This document shows positions 56,138 to 63,399 of a stretch of DNA of 64,000 nt, piece after piece. The notes beneath the pieces were generated by a model. That model saw only the letters and a list, made by a program, of their open reading frames with translations, was not told where the DNA came from and did no database searches. The stretch is from Pseudomonas bubulae (GTDB lineage: Bacteria > Pseudomonadota > Gammaproteobacteria > Pseudomonadales > Pseudomonadaceae). The position numbers and the translations under genes are program-made. Position 1 is the stretch's first letter, and each line of letters begins with the position of its first letter. The DNA is taken from positions 1,091,001 to 1,155,000 of the forward strand of contig NZ_CP146077.1 of NCBI RefSeq assembly GCF_037023725.1, written 5' to 3'.

Positions 56138-56751
56138 GCTGGCGATTTGAGGAAATGGCGCGCCTGCAAGAGCGCCAGAAGCTGCTAGAGCAACCGCTTG
56201 ACCCTTTAGCAGTTACCGCCCGAGTCCTGGCGATGTTCTCCAGTGTTCTTCCTAGTAAACCCGTGGACTGGGACGGTTATCCGATGCACGTCCGGTCTAT
56301 CTCGTGGCGTAAAGTTGAGGGTGTCACGCGTGCATACGTCGATGGCGTGGATTTGATCGAGGCTGCCGCGACCAACCGTAACGCATGGGATGAGGCTGCG
56401 CGGTTCGCGGCTCAATATATTGAGAAGGGGGAGCCGGTTCCTGAGTTCCTGCGCGTGTTTACTGCCGAGGTGCTGCGTGGGGTGCGACCACGTCCAGCTT
56501 GCAGAGGAAGGCCAGCCGACCCGAACCGGAACTTTGCAATCTGCCTGGGACTGGAGGCGCTAAGTCGTGCAGGCATAAAGCCCACTCGCAACGAAGCCAC
56601 CGAAGATGTGCAATCAGGCTGCGACATCCTGGCCGCGACATTGGGACGCGATACCTCAGCTTACGTCGATATTTGGAAGCTGCGGAAGAAACACCTATAC
56701 GCGCAATCGAGCTGGGAACTCCACTTGGAGCGTCTGCTTGTAGGGGATTAA
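56134..56751 (+). CDS. Unknown protein coupled to the integrase
   Basis: A 205-residue soluble protein with no domain I recognise. Its ATG overlaps the integrase stop by 4 nt, so the two are translated together. The sequence has a helical N-terminus (ARLQERQKLLEQPLDPLAVTARVL), a conserved-looking WDGYP and VDGVDLIEAA stretch and a C-terminal part with CRGRPADPNRNFAICLGLEAL, compatible with DNA or nucleotide binding. The coupling suggests a part in integration or excision control, but this is inference. Confidence 0.75.
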   Translation: MSWRFEEMARLQERQKLLEQPLDPLAVTARVLAMFSSVLPSKPVDWDGYPMHVRSISWRKVEGVTRAYVDGVDLIEAAATNRNAWDEAARFAAQYIEKGEPVPEFLRVFTAEVLRGVRPRPACRGRPADPNRNFAICLGLEALSRAGIKPTRNEATEDVQSGCDILAATLGRDTSAYVDIWKLRKKHLYAQSSWELHLERLLVGD

Positions 56752-56864
56752 TCCCTGATTTATCCCCTTCGCCGAAGCCACTTGTGTCCTATAAAGTCCC
56801 TCTACTTTCACAGCGCACTGATGAATGCAAGGAGGGTGGCGGGCCAGAGATTTTCTTAAATGCG

Positions 56865-56899
56865 ACACAAAAAAGTCGAAAATGCGACATTTTTTGTGT
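56865..56899. other. A/T-rich hairpin with repeated TGCGAC motif
   Basis: ACACAAAAAAGTCG pairs with CGAC-A-TTTTTTGTGT (one bulged A) around a 6-nt loop. Because the TGCGACA motif recurs on both sides, it may be a protein site as well as a terminator for the gene ending at 56751. Confidence 0.55.
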
Positions 56900-57041
56900 G
56901 AGAGAGGTTTGCCAAATAACCTTGATATTAAGTAAATCAAAGGGTTATGAGTAGACGTGACTTAGTAGTCGTCGAATGACTTCAAACTGAAGTTGGGCTG
57001 TTTTTACCAATGGTACAATGAGTGTGTTCCAGAAACACAAA

Positions 57042-57067
57042 AGCCCAAGAGATGAGATTCTTGGGCT
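57042..57067 (-). terminator. Possible leftward terminator in the element control region
   Basis: AGCCCAAGA pairs perfectly with TCTTGGGCT over an 8-nt loop; read leftward it is followed by TTTTGTGTTT. No leftward gene is known to end here, so an untranslated RNA or a decayed gene may be involved. Confidence 0.4.
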
Positions 57068-57197
57068 GGTGTGGGGGTAATAACGAAAATTTAACTTAAG
57101 CTCTACCCGCTAAATCTTGTATTAACATGACGTAGGTTAGGCAGTTGAATGCCGCCCGTCAACAGGTTTTTCCGGGCCACGTGATCTAGGAGATCAG

Positions 57198-57383
57198 ATG
57201 GTCAATTTTAACATCCCGCATCATCCCGCAGTTTTTTTCTGCAAACTCTACGCTGTTAGCCGCACCACTTGGTGGCGGTTGTCTGGTCGCTCAGGCTTCC
57301 CTTCGCCGATTCGTATTGGAAGGGCGGTCCGCTGGAATGCTTCGGAAATCGAAGCTTATCTAACCCAGCACAAGGCCTACTGA
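57198..57383 (+). CDS. AlpA-type excisionase/regulator
   Basis: A 61-residue helix-turn-helix protein. The AlpA signature is clear: AVSRTTWWRLSGRSGFPSPIRIGRAVRWNASEIEAYL. AGGAG lies 5 nt before the ATG. AlpA proteins activate excision or integrase genes in P4-type elements and could bind the 23-bp repeats near the element ends. It is the first gene of a tight operon leading to the primase-helicase. Confidence 0.87.
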   Translation: MVNFNIPHHPAVFFCKLYAVSRTTWWRLSGRSGFPSPIRIGRAVRWNASEIEAYLTQHKAY

Positions 57384-57385
57384 AA

Positions 57386-57703
57386 ATGGAAAACTTCCAA
57401 CTCCGCAAAATCGCGAGGCCGACTTCTGCTGCCCCTGAAAAAGCTACTGCCTTGGTTGACGTTAGCGCCGAAGCTCAGCGCCAACGTGTATTGAACCTGC
57501 TTATGGATCATTCGCGCTCCACGTTTGAGCTAGGCGACGCTTTCAACGTGTTAATGCCAGCCGCTCGGGTCAAGGAGCTGAAAGAGTTGGGTCATGAGAT
57601 CCACCGGACTCTTTCGACTCTGCCCGATAGTGAAGGGCGTTTGCATCCGCGTATAGCGACTTACGCATTGATCAAATTGGCCGAAGGCGAGGGCGCGGTA
57701 TGA
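57386..57703 (+). CDS. Small unknown protein, HTH-like
   Basis: A 105-residue protein beginning 2 bp after the AlpA stop. The central part (RQRVLNLLMDHSRSTFELGDAFNVLMPAARVKELKELGHEIHRTL) resembles winged-helix domains found in phage and island proteins of the same size, but no function is assigned. Its stop overlaps the next gene in ATGA. A start at 57269 would overlap AlpA deeply and is rejected. Confidence 0.75.
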   Translation: MENFQLRKIARPTSAAPEKATALVDVSAEAQRQRVLNLLMDHSRSTFELGDAFNVLMPAARVKELKELGHEIHRTLSTLPDSEGRLHPRIATYALIKLAEGEGAV

Positions 57704-57972
57704 ATGCTCAGCAAATCACGCAAGTGAAAGCCCTTGCAGGCCTGTATCAAATGATCGGTAACGCCTCGTTGATCAGTGCTAACGATAACGACGATGCGCT
57801 CGCAATCAGCGTCTTCGTGGACGCCTTTGATCTTCTTAAGTCCGCCCCACTTGATGTGGTTGAGGTCAATCGACGTTATGTGGCTGCCTTCAATTCAGGC
57901 AAAGTGCTTGCCGGTCTCATTGAGGCTGAACGTGTGCAAATAATCGCCAGCTACCATGGGGGTTTGCAATGA
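57700..57972 (+). CDS. Small unknown protein upstream of the primase
   Basis: A 90-residue acidic, mostly helical protein (QQITQVKALAGLYQMIGNASLI, then a DNDDALAIS run). It overlaps both neighbours in ATGA junctions, so it is translationally coupled to the primase-helicase and may be a partner in element replication. No family is recognised. Confidence 0.7.
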   Translation: MNAQQITQVKALAGLYQMIGNASLISANDNDDALAISVFVDAFDLLKSAPLDVVEVNRRYVAAFNSGKVLAGLIEAERVQIIASYHGGLQ

Positions 57973-60314
57973 CTATCACTGCACAAGAGCTGTTGCCGGA
58001 CGTTGATGAGGCTTTGCGATTCTTGGCGTTGTTGGACCCTGATTCGCAACCACAAGACTGGCACTATCGAGCAATCCACCCGATGCAAGGGGCTCGAAAG
58101 GCAAATTCGTTGTACGACCTACAGGCAAAAAACATTGATGGGTGGGGGGCATACGCTGTTGTGAATGCAGGGGGGCATGACGCCGCTAGCATTACCCGCG
58201 TTCGGGCTTTGTATGTTGACTTCGACATCATCGATAACCACCTTGATAGGTTGGCGGCTGTCCCCTTTGCTCCGTCGATCATTGTTGAGTCGTCACCCGG
58301 TAAGCACCACGCCTATTGGTGCGTGGATGGTGTGCCGTTGAGTGAGTTTGAAGCTGCTCAGCGAAAGCTGATTGCGTTAGTGGACAGTGACAAGAGCATT
58401 CACGACTTGCCGCGTGTAATGCGTCTGCCTGGGTTCAACCACACAAAAGCACAGCCGGTAAGATCGAGCATTGTTCACGAGGGCGGTCAGCGTTACACGT
58501 GGGCCGATTTATCGGAATGGCTGGGCACGCTCAAGGAGCCACACCGAAGCGCAGCTAACGATTCTGGAGAGCGTGGCAGCAGTGATCACACAGAGCTGTT
58601 AGCTGAGTTGTTGCAGGGTGAGAGTGTTCACGAAAACGCTTTGCGAATTGTTGGCCGATTGGTGGCAAAGGGTGTTGACGATCAGTTGATTCATTTGGTT
58701 TTTTCCGCCGTAGCTCCTGAAGTGGTAAAGCAGCGAGGTGCAGAACGTGCCTCGGCACTATTGGGTACAGAGCTGGCTGGAATGATTGAGGGCGCTCGCC
58801 GCAAAGGGTATGCACCTGTTCCGGCGCGGCCATACTCAGAAATCAGTGCGGATGTGAAATTACTGAGTGATGAGAGCGAATCGTCCGATATTGAAAGGCT
58901 AGTGGCAGAAGCTTTGTCCCGGAGCCCTATCGAGCGTGACCGACTGCTCAAAGCGATCAAGCAACAAACAGGTATCGGCCTGGGCACTTTGCGCGAGATG
59001 GCCCCTGCTGCGAATGATGATGATCACGAGGACCATCTTGAACTTGCGCAGCGTGTTTTGGTTTCTATCGGTGCTGACAACATCCTTGCATCCGGGCCGT
59101 TGGTTTACGAGTGGCTCAGTCGCGGTGTCTGGAGAGTTGCTGAGGATCGAGCGGTAAAGCAGTTGGTTCAAAGGGCGCTTGCACCACACACGGCTATTAC
59201 AGCGAACGTGGTCAATAACGTCGCGGACGTTTTCAAAACTGCGATCTACGCCAAAGACCATGCTTTCAATCTGGGGGACCCGGAGTCTGTAAATTGCCTA
59301 TCTGGAGCTCTGGTGCGGCATGATTTGACGGGTGAATGGGAGCTTGAGCCTCATAACAAGCTGGAGTATCGAACCACTCAAGTTCCACTTGAGTACCAGC
59401 CTGAAGCCGCTGCGCCTCGCTTCTCTCAGTTTCTGGGCGAGATTTTCGAGCCTGACAGCGATGGCAAGGAAAAGGCGCGGGCGCTGTTGGAAATGCTCGG
59501 ATACACGCTGATGACGCATTGCAGGCATGAGCGATTCATTATGCTCATCGGTGGTGGCAGCAACGGTAAATCCGTCCTGCTGTCGGTGCTGGAGGCGCTG
59601 CTAGGGTCTGAGAATGTGTCCGGTGTGCAGCCTTCGCAGTTCGACCGTGCTTTTTCTCGTGCGCATCTGCATATGAAGCTAGCCAATATCGTTACCGAAA
59701 TTCGGGAAGGCGAGGTAATCGCTGACGCCGCTTTGAAAGGCATTGTGTCGGGAGAGCCTGCGACGGTTGAGCATAAGTTCCAAGACCCTTTTGTCATGCG
59801 CCCATACGCTACTTGCTGGTTTGGTACGAACCACATGCCACACACACGGGACTTTTCTGATGCCTTGTTCCGGCGTGCGTTGGTCATTCGCTTCAACAGA
59901 AAATTTGACGCCAGCTTGGGCCAGACGGACCCGATGCTCAAAGAGAAACTGCTGGCTGAGCTTCCCGGCATTTTCAACCTGTCTTTAGCTGCGTATAGCG
60001 AGGCGCTAGAGCGTGGCTTTACTGATCCTGAGAGCAGTCGCCAAGCTAAAGAGGAATGGCGCCTAGAGGCTGATCAAGTGGCCCAGTTCGTTGATGATGT
60101 GTGTGAGCGGAGTACCTTAGGTAAGGTCGGTTCTCAAAAGCTGTATGACACGTTTACGAGTTGGGCGTCTGGTCAGGGTATCGGTCAGAAGGTTAAGCAG
60201 AAATCTTTTGTAGATAGGCTGGAGCGGCTGGGCTTCGGGCGTACGCGTGATCGACATGGGAAGTATGTAAGTGGCTTGGAGATTCGTCCAGGTTGGAGCA
60301 TGCAACAGCAATAA
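57969..60314 (+). CDS. P4-like primase-helicase (RepB-type primase plus SF3 helicase)
   Basis: A 781-residue replication protein. The N-terminal archaeo-eukaryotic-type primase domain (residues ~1-210) shows ALYVDFDIID as metal ligands, SSPGKHHAYWCV and LPRVMRLPGFNHTK. A D5-type region (about 410-520) leads to an SF3 helicase with Walker A GGGSNGKS (about residues 528-535), Walker B-like ANIVTEIREGE and sensor FGTNHMPHTRDFSDALFRR (arginine finger). It should allow the element to initiate its own replication after excision. A terminator follows the stop. Confidence 0.92.
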   Translation: MTITAQELLPDVDEALRFLALLDPDSQPQDWHYRAIHPMQGARKANSLYDLQAKNIDGWGAYAVVNAGGHDAASITRVRALYVDFDIIDNHLDRLAAVPFAPSIIVESSPGKHHAYWCVDGVPLSEFEAAQRKLIALVDSDKSIHDLPRVMRLPGFNHTKAQPVRSSIVHEGGQRYTWADLSEWLGTLKEPHRSAANDSGERGSSDHTELLAELLQGESVHENALRIVGRLVAKGVDDQLIHLVFSAVAPEVVKQRGAERASALLGTELAGMIEGARRKGYAPVPARPYSEISADVKLLSDESESSDIERLVAEALSRSPIERDRLLKAIKQQTGIGLGTLREMAPAANDDDHEDHLELAQRVLVSIGADNILASGPLVYEWLSRGVWRVAEDRAVKQLVQRALAPHTAITANVVNNVADVFKTAIYAKDHAFNLGDPESVNCLSGALVRHDLTGEWELEPHNKLEYRTTQVPLEYQPEAAAPRFSQFLGEIFEPDSDGKEKARALLEMLGYTLMTHCRHERFIMLIGGGSNGKSVLLSVLEALLGSENVSGVQPSQFDRAFSRAHLHMKLANIVTEIREGEVIADAALKGIVSGEPATVEHKFQDPFVMRPYATCWFGTNHMPHTRDFSDALFRRALVIRFNRKFDASLGQTDPMLKEKLLAELPGIFNLSLAAYSEALERGFTDPESSRQAKEEWRLEADQVAQFVDDVCERSTLGKVGSQKLYDTFTSWASGQGIGQKVKQKSFVDRLERLGFGRTRDRHGKYVSGLEIRPGWSMQQQ

Positions 60315-60625
60315 CAAGGAGGGGCCATCGCGGCCCCTTTTCTTTGTGCAATGTGTGCCGCTTGTGCCGTGTTATCTGAGATACCCCAACCTTTCAAAAA
60401 ATATAAGCAGTGAAATATCAATACATTGTTTTTTTAGAAAGATAATGAATGTCGAAAAACCCGGCACGCCCGGCACACCATACATAAATCCAAATCCTGA
60501 TCAATATATCGCCTGATACTTAACTTGTTATCGATATTTGTGAGCTTTTTGAAACTTGGTGTCGTCATAGACGTATTTTTATCTCGCGTATAATTAACTG
60601 GTAAACCCAATTAAACTTAAGCGGA
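60315..60625. other. Non-coding gap after the primase gene
   Basis: The 311 bp hold a terminator (60321-60345) and A/T-rich DNA with several TATA-like stretches that may form the promoter of the small-gene group. No coding sequence is supported. Confidence 0.5.
60321..60345 (+). terminator. Terminator after the primase-helicase
   Basis: GGGGCC and GGCCCC pair around a 5-nt loop, followed by TTTTCTTT. Confidence 0.75.
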
Positions 60626-60841
60626 ATGCCTTACATGACCGAAGAGCTACTTAAAGCAATGATTACGGCGATGGAGAAATTCACTGCTGAACTTGCCGCC
60701 CTCAAGATCGCGAACAAGCAAACTCAAAATACGCTGGCAACTATTCTTAATTTGAATCTCCAAACCAACGCCAAGCCCAAAGATGACGAGTTCACAGGCT
60801 ACAGCTTGAACACTGCTGACCAGGAACACGCGCATGGCTAA
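60626..60841 (+). CDS. Small coiled-coil protein of the element
   Basis: A 71-residue helical protein (MTEELLKAMITAMEKFTAELAALKIANK) likely to form a coiled coil, then a polar Thr/Asn/Lys tail. GGA is adjacent to ATG 60626 and 9 nt before an in-frame ATG at 60635, which may be the true start. Its end overlaps the next gene by 8 nt. Function unknown. Confidence 0.6.
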   Translation: MPYMTEELLKAMITAMEKFTAELAALKIANKQTQNTLATILNLNLQTNAKPKDDEFTGYSLNTADQEHAHG

Positions 60842-60998
60842 AGCATTTGAGGTTGGCACTGCACAACCCATCGCCAGAGACATGAAGGGCCGTTTCCAGC
60901 CGGGCCACCCAGCCCTTAATGGTTCTGGTCGGCCAGTCGGATCGAAGACCCAGCCCAGCGCATTACGCGACCTGTTGAACCTATTGAAGAGCATATGA
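60834..60998 (+). CDS. Small DUF5681-like protein
   Basis: A 54-residue basic protein, easily missed by length. Its KGRFQPGHPALNGSGRPVGS segment matches the N-terminal Gly-Arg-Phe-x-x-Gly-x-Pro ... Gly-Arg-Pro-x-Gly pattern of DUF5681, which occurs in phages and islands. It ends in LLNLLKSI with the stop in ATGA, coupled to the next frame. Whether it is complete or the front part of a once longer protein is unclear. Confidence 0.6.
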   Translation: MAKAFEVGTAQPIARDMKGRFQPGHPALNGSGRPVGSKTQPSALRDLLNLLKSI

Positions 60999-61534
60999 AA
61001 ATGACCACTGTTGAACTGATCGAGCAGCACAAGAAACAACTGAACGAAGCCGAAGCTCTGGCTGACGCACTCGGTATCGAATGGGAGCAGGGCGCTCGTA
61101 GTGGCGCGGACGTATGCGAAATCGAGGATCGTATCGACCATACCGCCCGACTTGTTAAGCGCTTGTCGCTGCGTTTGGAAACCCTGAACGATCAGCTCGC
61201 CTACTAAATCGAGCAAGATCGTATTAGCCGTGCTGCTGCGCTGCGTGATCAGGTGATTAGCAAATACGAGGCGCTGGCAGAGGACTACAGCAAGATCAAG
61301 GCCGCTGCTGACAAGCTCACTGGCCAGCTTGAGCGATTCAACAAGCAAGGCATAGAAGTCGCTGAGGTGGACATTCGACGCCTCAAACAATTAGGTGGCT
61401 CGCCGTTGCCGCATGAGGTCGCCAGCATTTTTGTCGGTCATACCTTTGACTCGCTTGCATTCGATGATGCTTGGCGAACTGCGCACCATATGGCTGTGCA
61501 TGGACTTGAGAGTGCGACATATCTCATTGGCTGA
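60995..61534 (+). pseudogene. Coiled-coil gene interrupted by an in-frame TAA
   Basis: The frame from ATG 60995 (MKMTTVELIEQHKKQLNEAE) runs 70 codons to TAA at 61205-61207, then continues without another stop in the same frame for 108 codons (IEQDRISRAAALRDQ ... ATYLIG). Both parts have the same helical, charged character, and the junction LAY-stop-IEQDR would read as Gln if CAA had mutated to TAA. So this is probably one broken gene of about 179 codons. A second short gene starting at GTG 61253 cannot be excluded. Confidence 0.6.
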
Positions 61535-61583
61535 TTCTACCGGCCCGATCCTAGCCGGTCGGGCAATACCAGGAGAGCAAGAT

Positions 61584-61850
61584 ATGCTGGTCTCTGAGGA
61601 TGCAGTTGAGTTTGAATAGGACAATCAGCCGAGCGATGAACAGTTGCTTATCTGGGCTATCGAGGCGGCAGAAGTAATGCCGCCAAGGCGCTGGCTGGCA
61701 CGTTGGGGCGGTTTCCTGACTCCTCGCATGTACCGGTGCAATGGTAAGACAAAGCGGCGCTACAACGATTTAGTGAAGGGCATAGCGAAGGCCACTAAAC
61801 CGGTGCCAGGCCCGGAGGCCACGCCTTATCCGGGAGTGATATGGGCTTGA
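61584..61850 (+). pseudogene. Short gene interrupted by an in-frame TAG
   Basis: A good ribosome site (AGGAG, 8 nt) leads to ATG 61584 and MLVSEDAVEFE, then TAG at 61617-61619; the same frame then runs 76 codons (DNQPSDEQLLIWAIEAAEVMPPRRWLARWGGF and on) to a stop at 61848. A CAG to TAG change would explain it. Without the stop the protein is about 88 residues. A TTG at 61644 could restart translation, but no ribosome site supports it. Confidence 0.55.
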
Positions 61851-61915
61851 TCGTAATCGTTTTGGAGAGAGGCATCCTTGCCGATGTTCAGCGTCGATGA
61901 TGCACGCATGAGAAG

Positions 61916-62449
61916 TTACTTTCCTTCCTTAATGAAATTTATATACCACTTTATATTGGTGACTTCTTGAGCGGTCAGCTGCTTTTCTAGGTAATAGTTT
62001 TGCCCAGATAATCGAACTATGACGGTTTGCGCCTGAGTTAGTGCAGTGATCAGTTCTTGTGGGGCTGGGCTAAACTGGCGCTCAGATACTCCGACTGAAT
62101 GGACGATTTCTCTGTTGTTGTTTGTTGAAGGGGAGTTGGTTATTTTTCCGTCAATATTGAATGCGATATTGTTGACGAAAAGCCAATCTTTTCCTAGCCA
62201 GTACGTCTCTATATTCCAACTGCTGGTAGTGCCTTTCTTTAAGGTGTTAAATCTGAACCACGCCGATCCGTTGCCGCCAAACGTAATTGGCTGTATATCA
62301 ATTGGTGAGCTAAAGAGGTGCTCTGAGCCTGGGTTGAAATTGTCTGGTGCCGCTCTATATGCTTGGAATGGGCTTTCAGCGCATCCTGTCAGTAATATGC
62401 TTATGAGTAATGCAGTTGTTAGAGCTAGTATTGTTCTTATAGAAGCCAT
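61916..62449 (-). CDS. Predicted lipoprotein, element cargo
   Basis: A 177-residue protein with a lipoprotein signal (ALTTALLISILLTGC, Cys about residue 23). The mature part is Asn/Thr/Ser-rich with aromatic residues (GGNGSAWFRFNTLKKG; ETYWLGKDWLFVNNIAF), looking like a compact beta-rich domain. No family is recognised. Reading leftward, it is the last of three cargo genes. G/C content is clearly below that of the chromosome, a sign of recent acquisition. Confidence 0.75.
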   Translation of the reverse strand: MASIRTILALTTALLISILLTGCAESPFQAYRAAPDNFNPGSEHLFSSPIDIQPITFGGNGSAWFRFNTLKKGTTSSWNIETYWLGKDWLFVNNIAFNIDGKITNSPSTNNNREIVHSVGVSERQFSPAPQELITALTQAQTVIVRLSGQNYYLEKQLTAQEVTNIKWYINFIKEGK

Positions 62450-62510
62450 TGTTGGTTTTCCATTTTTATGCTGGTGTTAGTTGTGTTTGCCATTTGGAAT
62501 TGGTTTGCGG

Positions 62511-62714
62511 CTATTGGTCAAGCTTGGCTAGGTTTGTTGTTATCTTCTCGACAATTGCGTCTGGAGCGTGGAAGGAAAGTTCGGATGTGGTTTTGTTAGT
62601 TTCGATGGTCACTTCCAAAAGCTCCTCTTCGCTGAGGAACTGAGAAATCATTTTTCGTGCTCGGATTTCCATTTCTTTTGCTAGGTCGAAATTGCCTGTT
62701 CTCTTTATGGGCAT
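62511..62714 (-). CDS. Small unknown protein between the two lipoproteins
   Basis: A 67-residue acidic, helical protein (MPIKRTGNFDLAKEMEIRARK, then EEELLEVTIETNKTTSEL). AAGGA lies 10 nt before the ATG, which supports it as a real gene. No signal sequence; presumed cytosolic. No function can be proposed from the sequence. Confidence 0.6.
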   Translation of the reverse strand: MPIKRTGNFDLAKEMEIRARKMISQFLSEEELLEVTIETNKTTSELSFHAPDAIVEKITTNLAKLDQ

Positions 62715-62744
62715 GAGAGGCTTCCTTGGCTATGTGGTTGTTGA

Positions 62745-63110
62745 TTAGTTTGTGGTCGAGTTGTAAGGGTTTTGTCCCTCGTTGAACGTAAAGTTAATTA
62801 CCGTGTCGTTACGAATCAGCACGTCGAGAGTTTTCTGGGTGCCGGTGGTGGTGACTTTCATGGTGACGATGTAGCTCTGTGCGTGAGCAGAGCCGTTTGC
62901 GTAGGTGTAGACCCACTTTTCATCGGTGTCGTTGACTGGGCTTTTACTGAAGGGGTCGCCAAACAGGGCTTTGAGCTCTGTTGTTGTCGTCTTTCCTTTG
63001 ATGATGCTAGCTACGTTCTCAGATGGGAAATCTCTACCGCTTGTGTAGTGGGAGGTAGCGCAACCGCTAAGCGCCAGGCTCATTGCTAGTACTGCCAGTG
63101 CCTTTCTCAT
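62745..63110 (-). CDS. BamE/SmpA-like small lipoprotein, element cargo
   Basis: A 121-residue lipoprotein: signal ending in LALSGC (Cys about residue 18), then a domain whose start (ASIIKGKTTTTELKALFGDPFSKSP) has the pattern of BamE/SmpA-type folds, in which a helix pair precedes a beta sheet. The rest (KWVYTYANG; VTMKVTTTGTQKTLDVLI) agrees with a small alpha/beta fold. It is the first of three leftward genes and lies about 100 bp from the right arm repeat. Outer-membrane placement is inferred. Confidence 0.72.
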   Translation of the reverse strand: MRKALAVLAMSLALSGCATSHYTSGRDFPSENVASIIKGKTTTTELKALFGDPFSKSPVNDTDEKWVYTYANGSAHAQSYIVTMKVTTTGTQKTLDVLIRNDTVINFTFNEGQNPYNSTTN

Positions 63111-63212
63111 ATCGATCCCTGATGACGTGATTTTTCACAGCATACGCTTGGATGAAATCGAAAGGCTACTACTTGGCGCATGTCTAATCGGTGGCGCGGA
63201 GGCACAGGCCGC

Positions 63213-63235
63213 ATTCGTTTAGCAATTCGTTAAGA
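63213..63235 (+). repeat. Putative integrase arm site, right
   Basis: ATTCGTTTAGCAATTCGTTA plus three bases, one mismatch to 54709-54731 and in the same orientation, about 55 bp from attR. Confidence 0.55.
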
Positions 63236-63251
63236 TTTTCCATCGGAAAAC

Positions 63252-63284
63252 AAAAAAGGCCTACGCCCTTAAGCGTAAGCCTTT
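63252..63284 (-). terminator. Terminator supplied to the tRNA by the element
   Basis: AAAGGCCTACGC pairs with GCGTAAGCCTTT (one mismatch, 6-nt loop), followed leftward by six T. It begins 8 bp beyond the tRNA 3' end and replaces the displaced native terminator at 54521. Confidence 0.85.
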
Positions 63285-63289
63285 GTTTT

Positions 63290-63369
<80 letters not shown>

Positions 63370-63399
63370 TCAGTAGGTCGCGGATTATAACGATGGTTT

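Larger units (their letters stand above)
56752..57197. other. Non-coding control region of the element
   Basis: The 446 bp hold no convincing gene. Structures seen are a strong A/T-rich hairpin at 56865-56899, a 9-bp stem at 57042-57067, and direct repeats AAATGCGACA at 56858 and 56880. This is where the promoter of the AlpA operon and perhaps a replication origin would lie. Confidence 0.55.

Noticed and set aside
57034..57130. Another tRNA 3' end (CACACCA before a terminator-like stem, read leftward), hinting at a nested insertion
   Set aside because: No T-arm sequence like GTTCGAATC and no acceptor partner is present.
61395..61619. A 74-codon frame overlapping the end of the broken coiled-coil gene
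   Set aside because: Its front part is a shifted reading of that gene; only its last codons from ATG 61584, with a ribosome site, look real and were used for the second broken gene.
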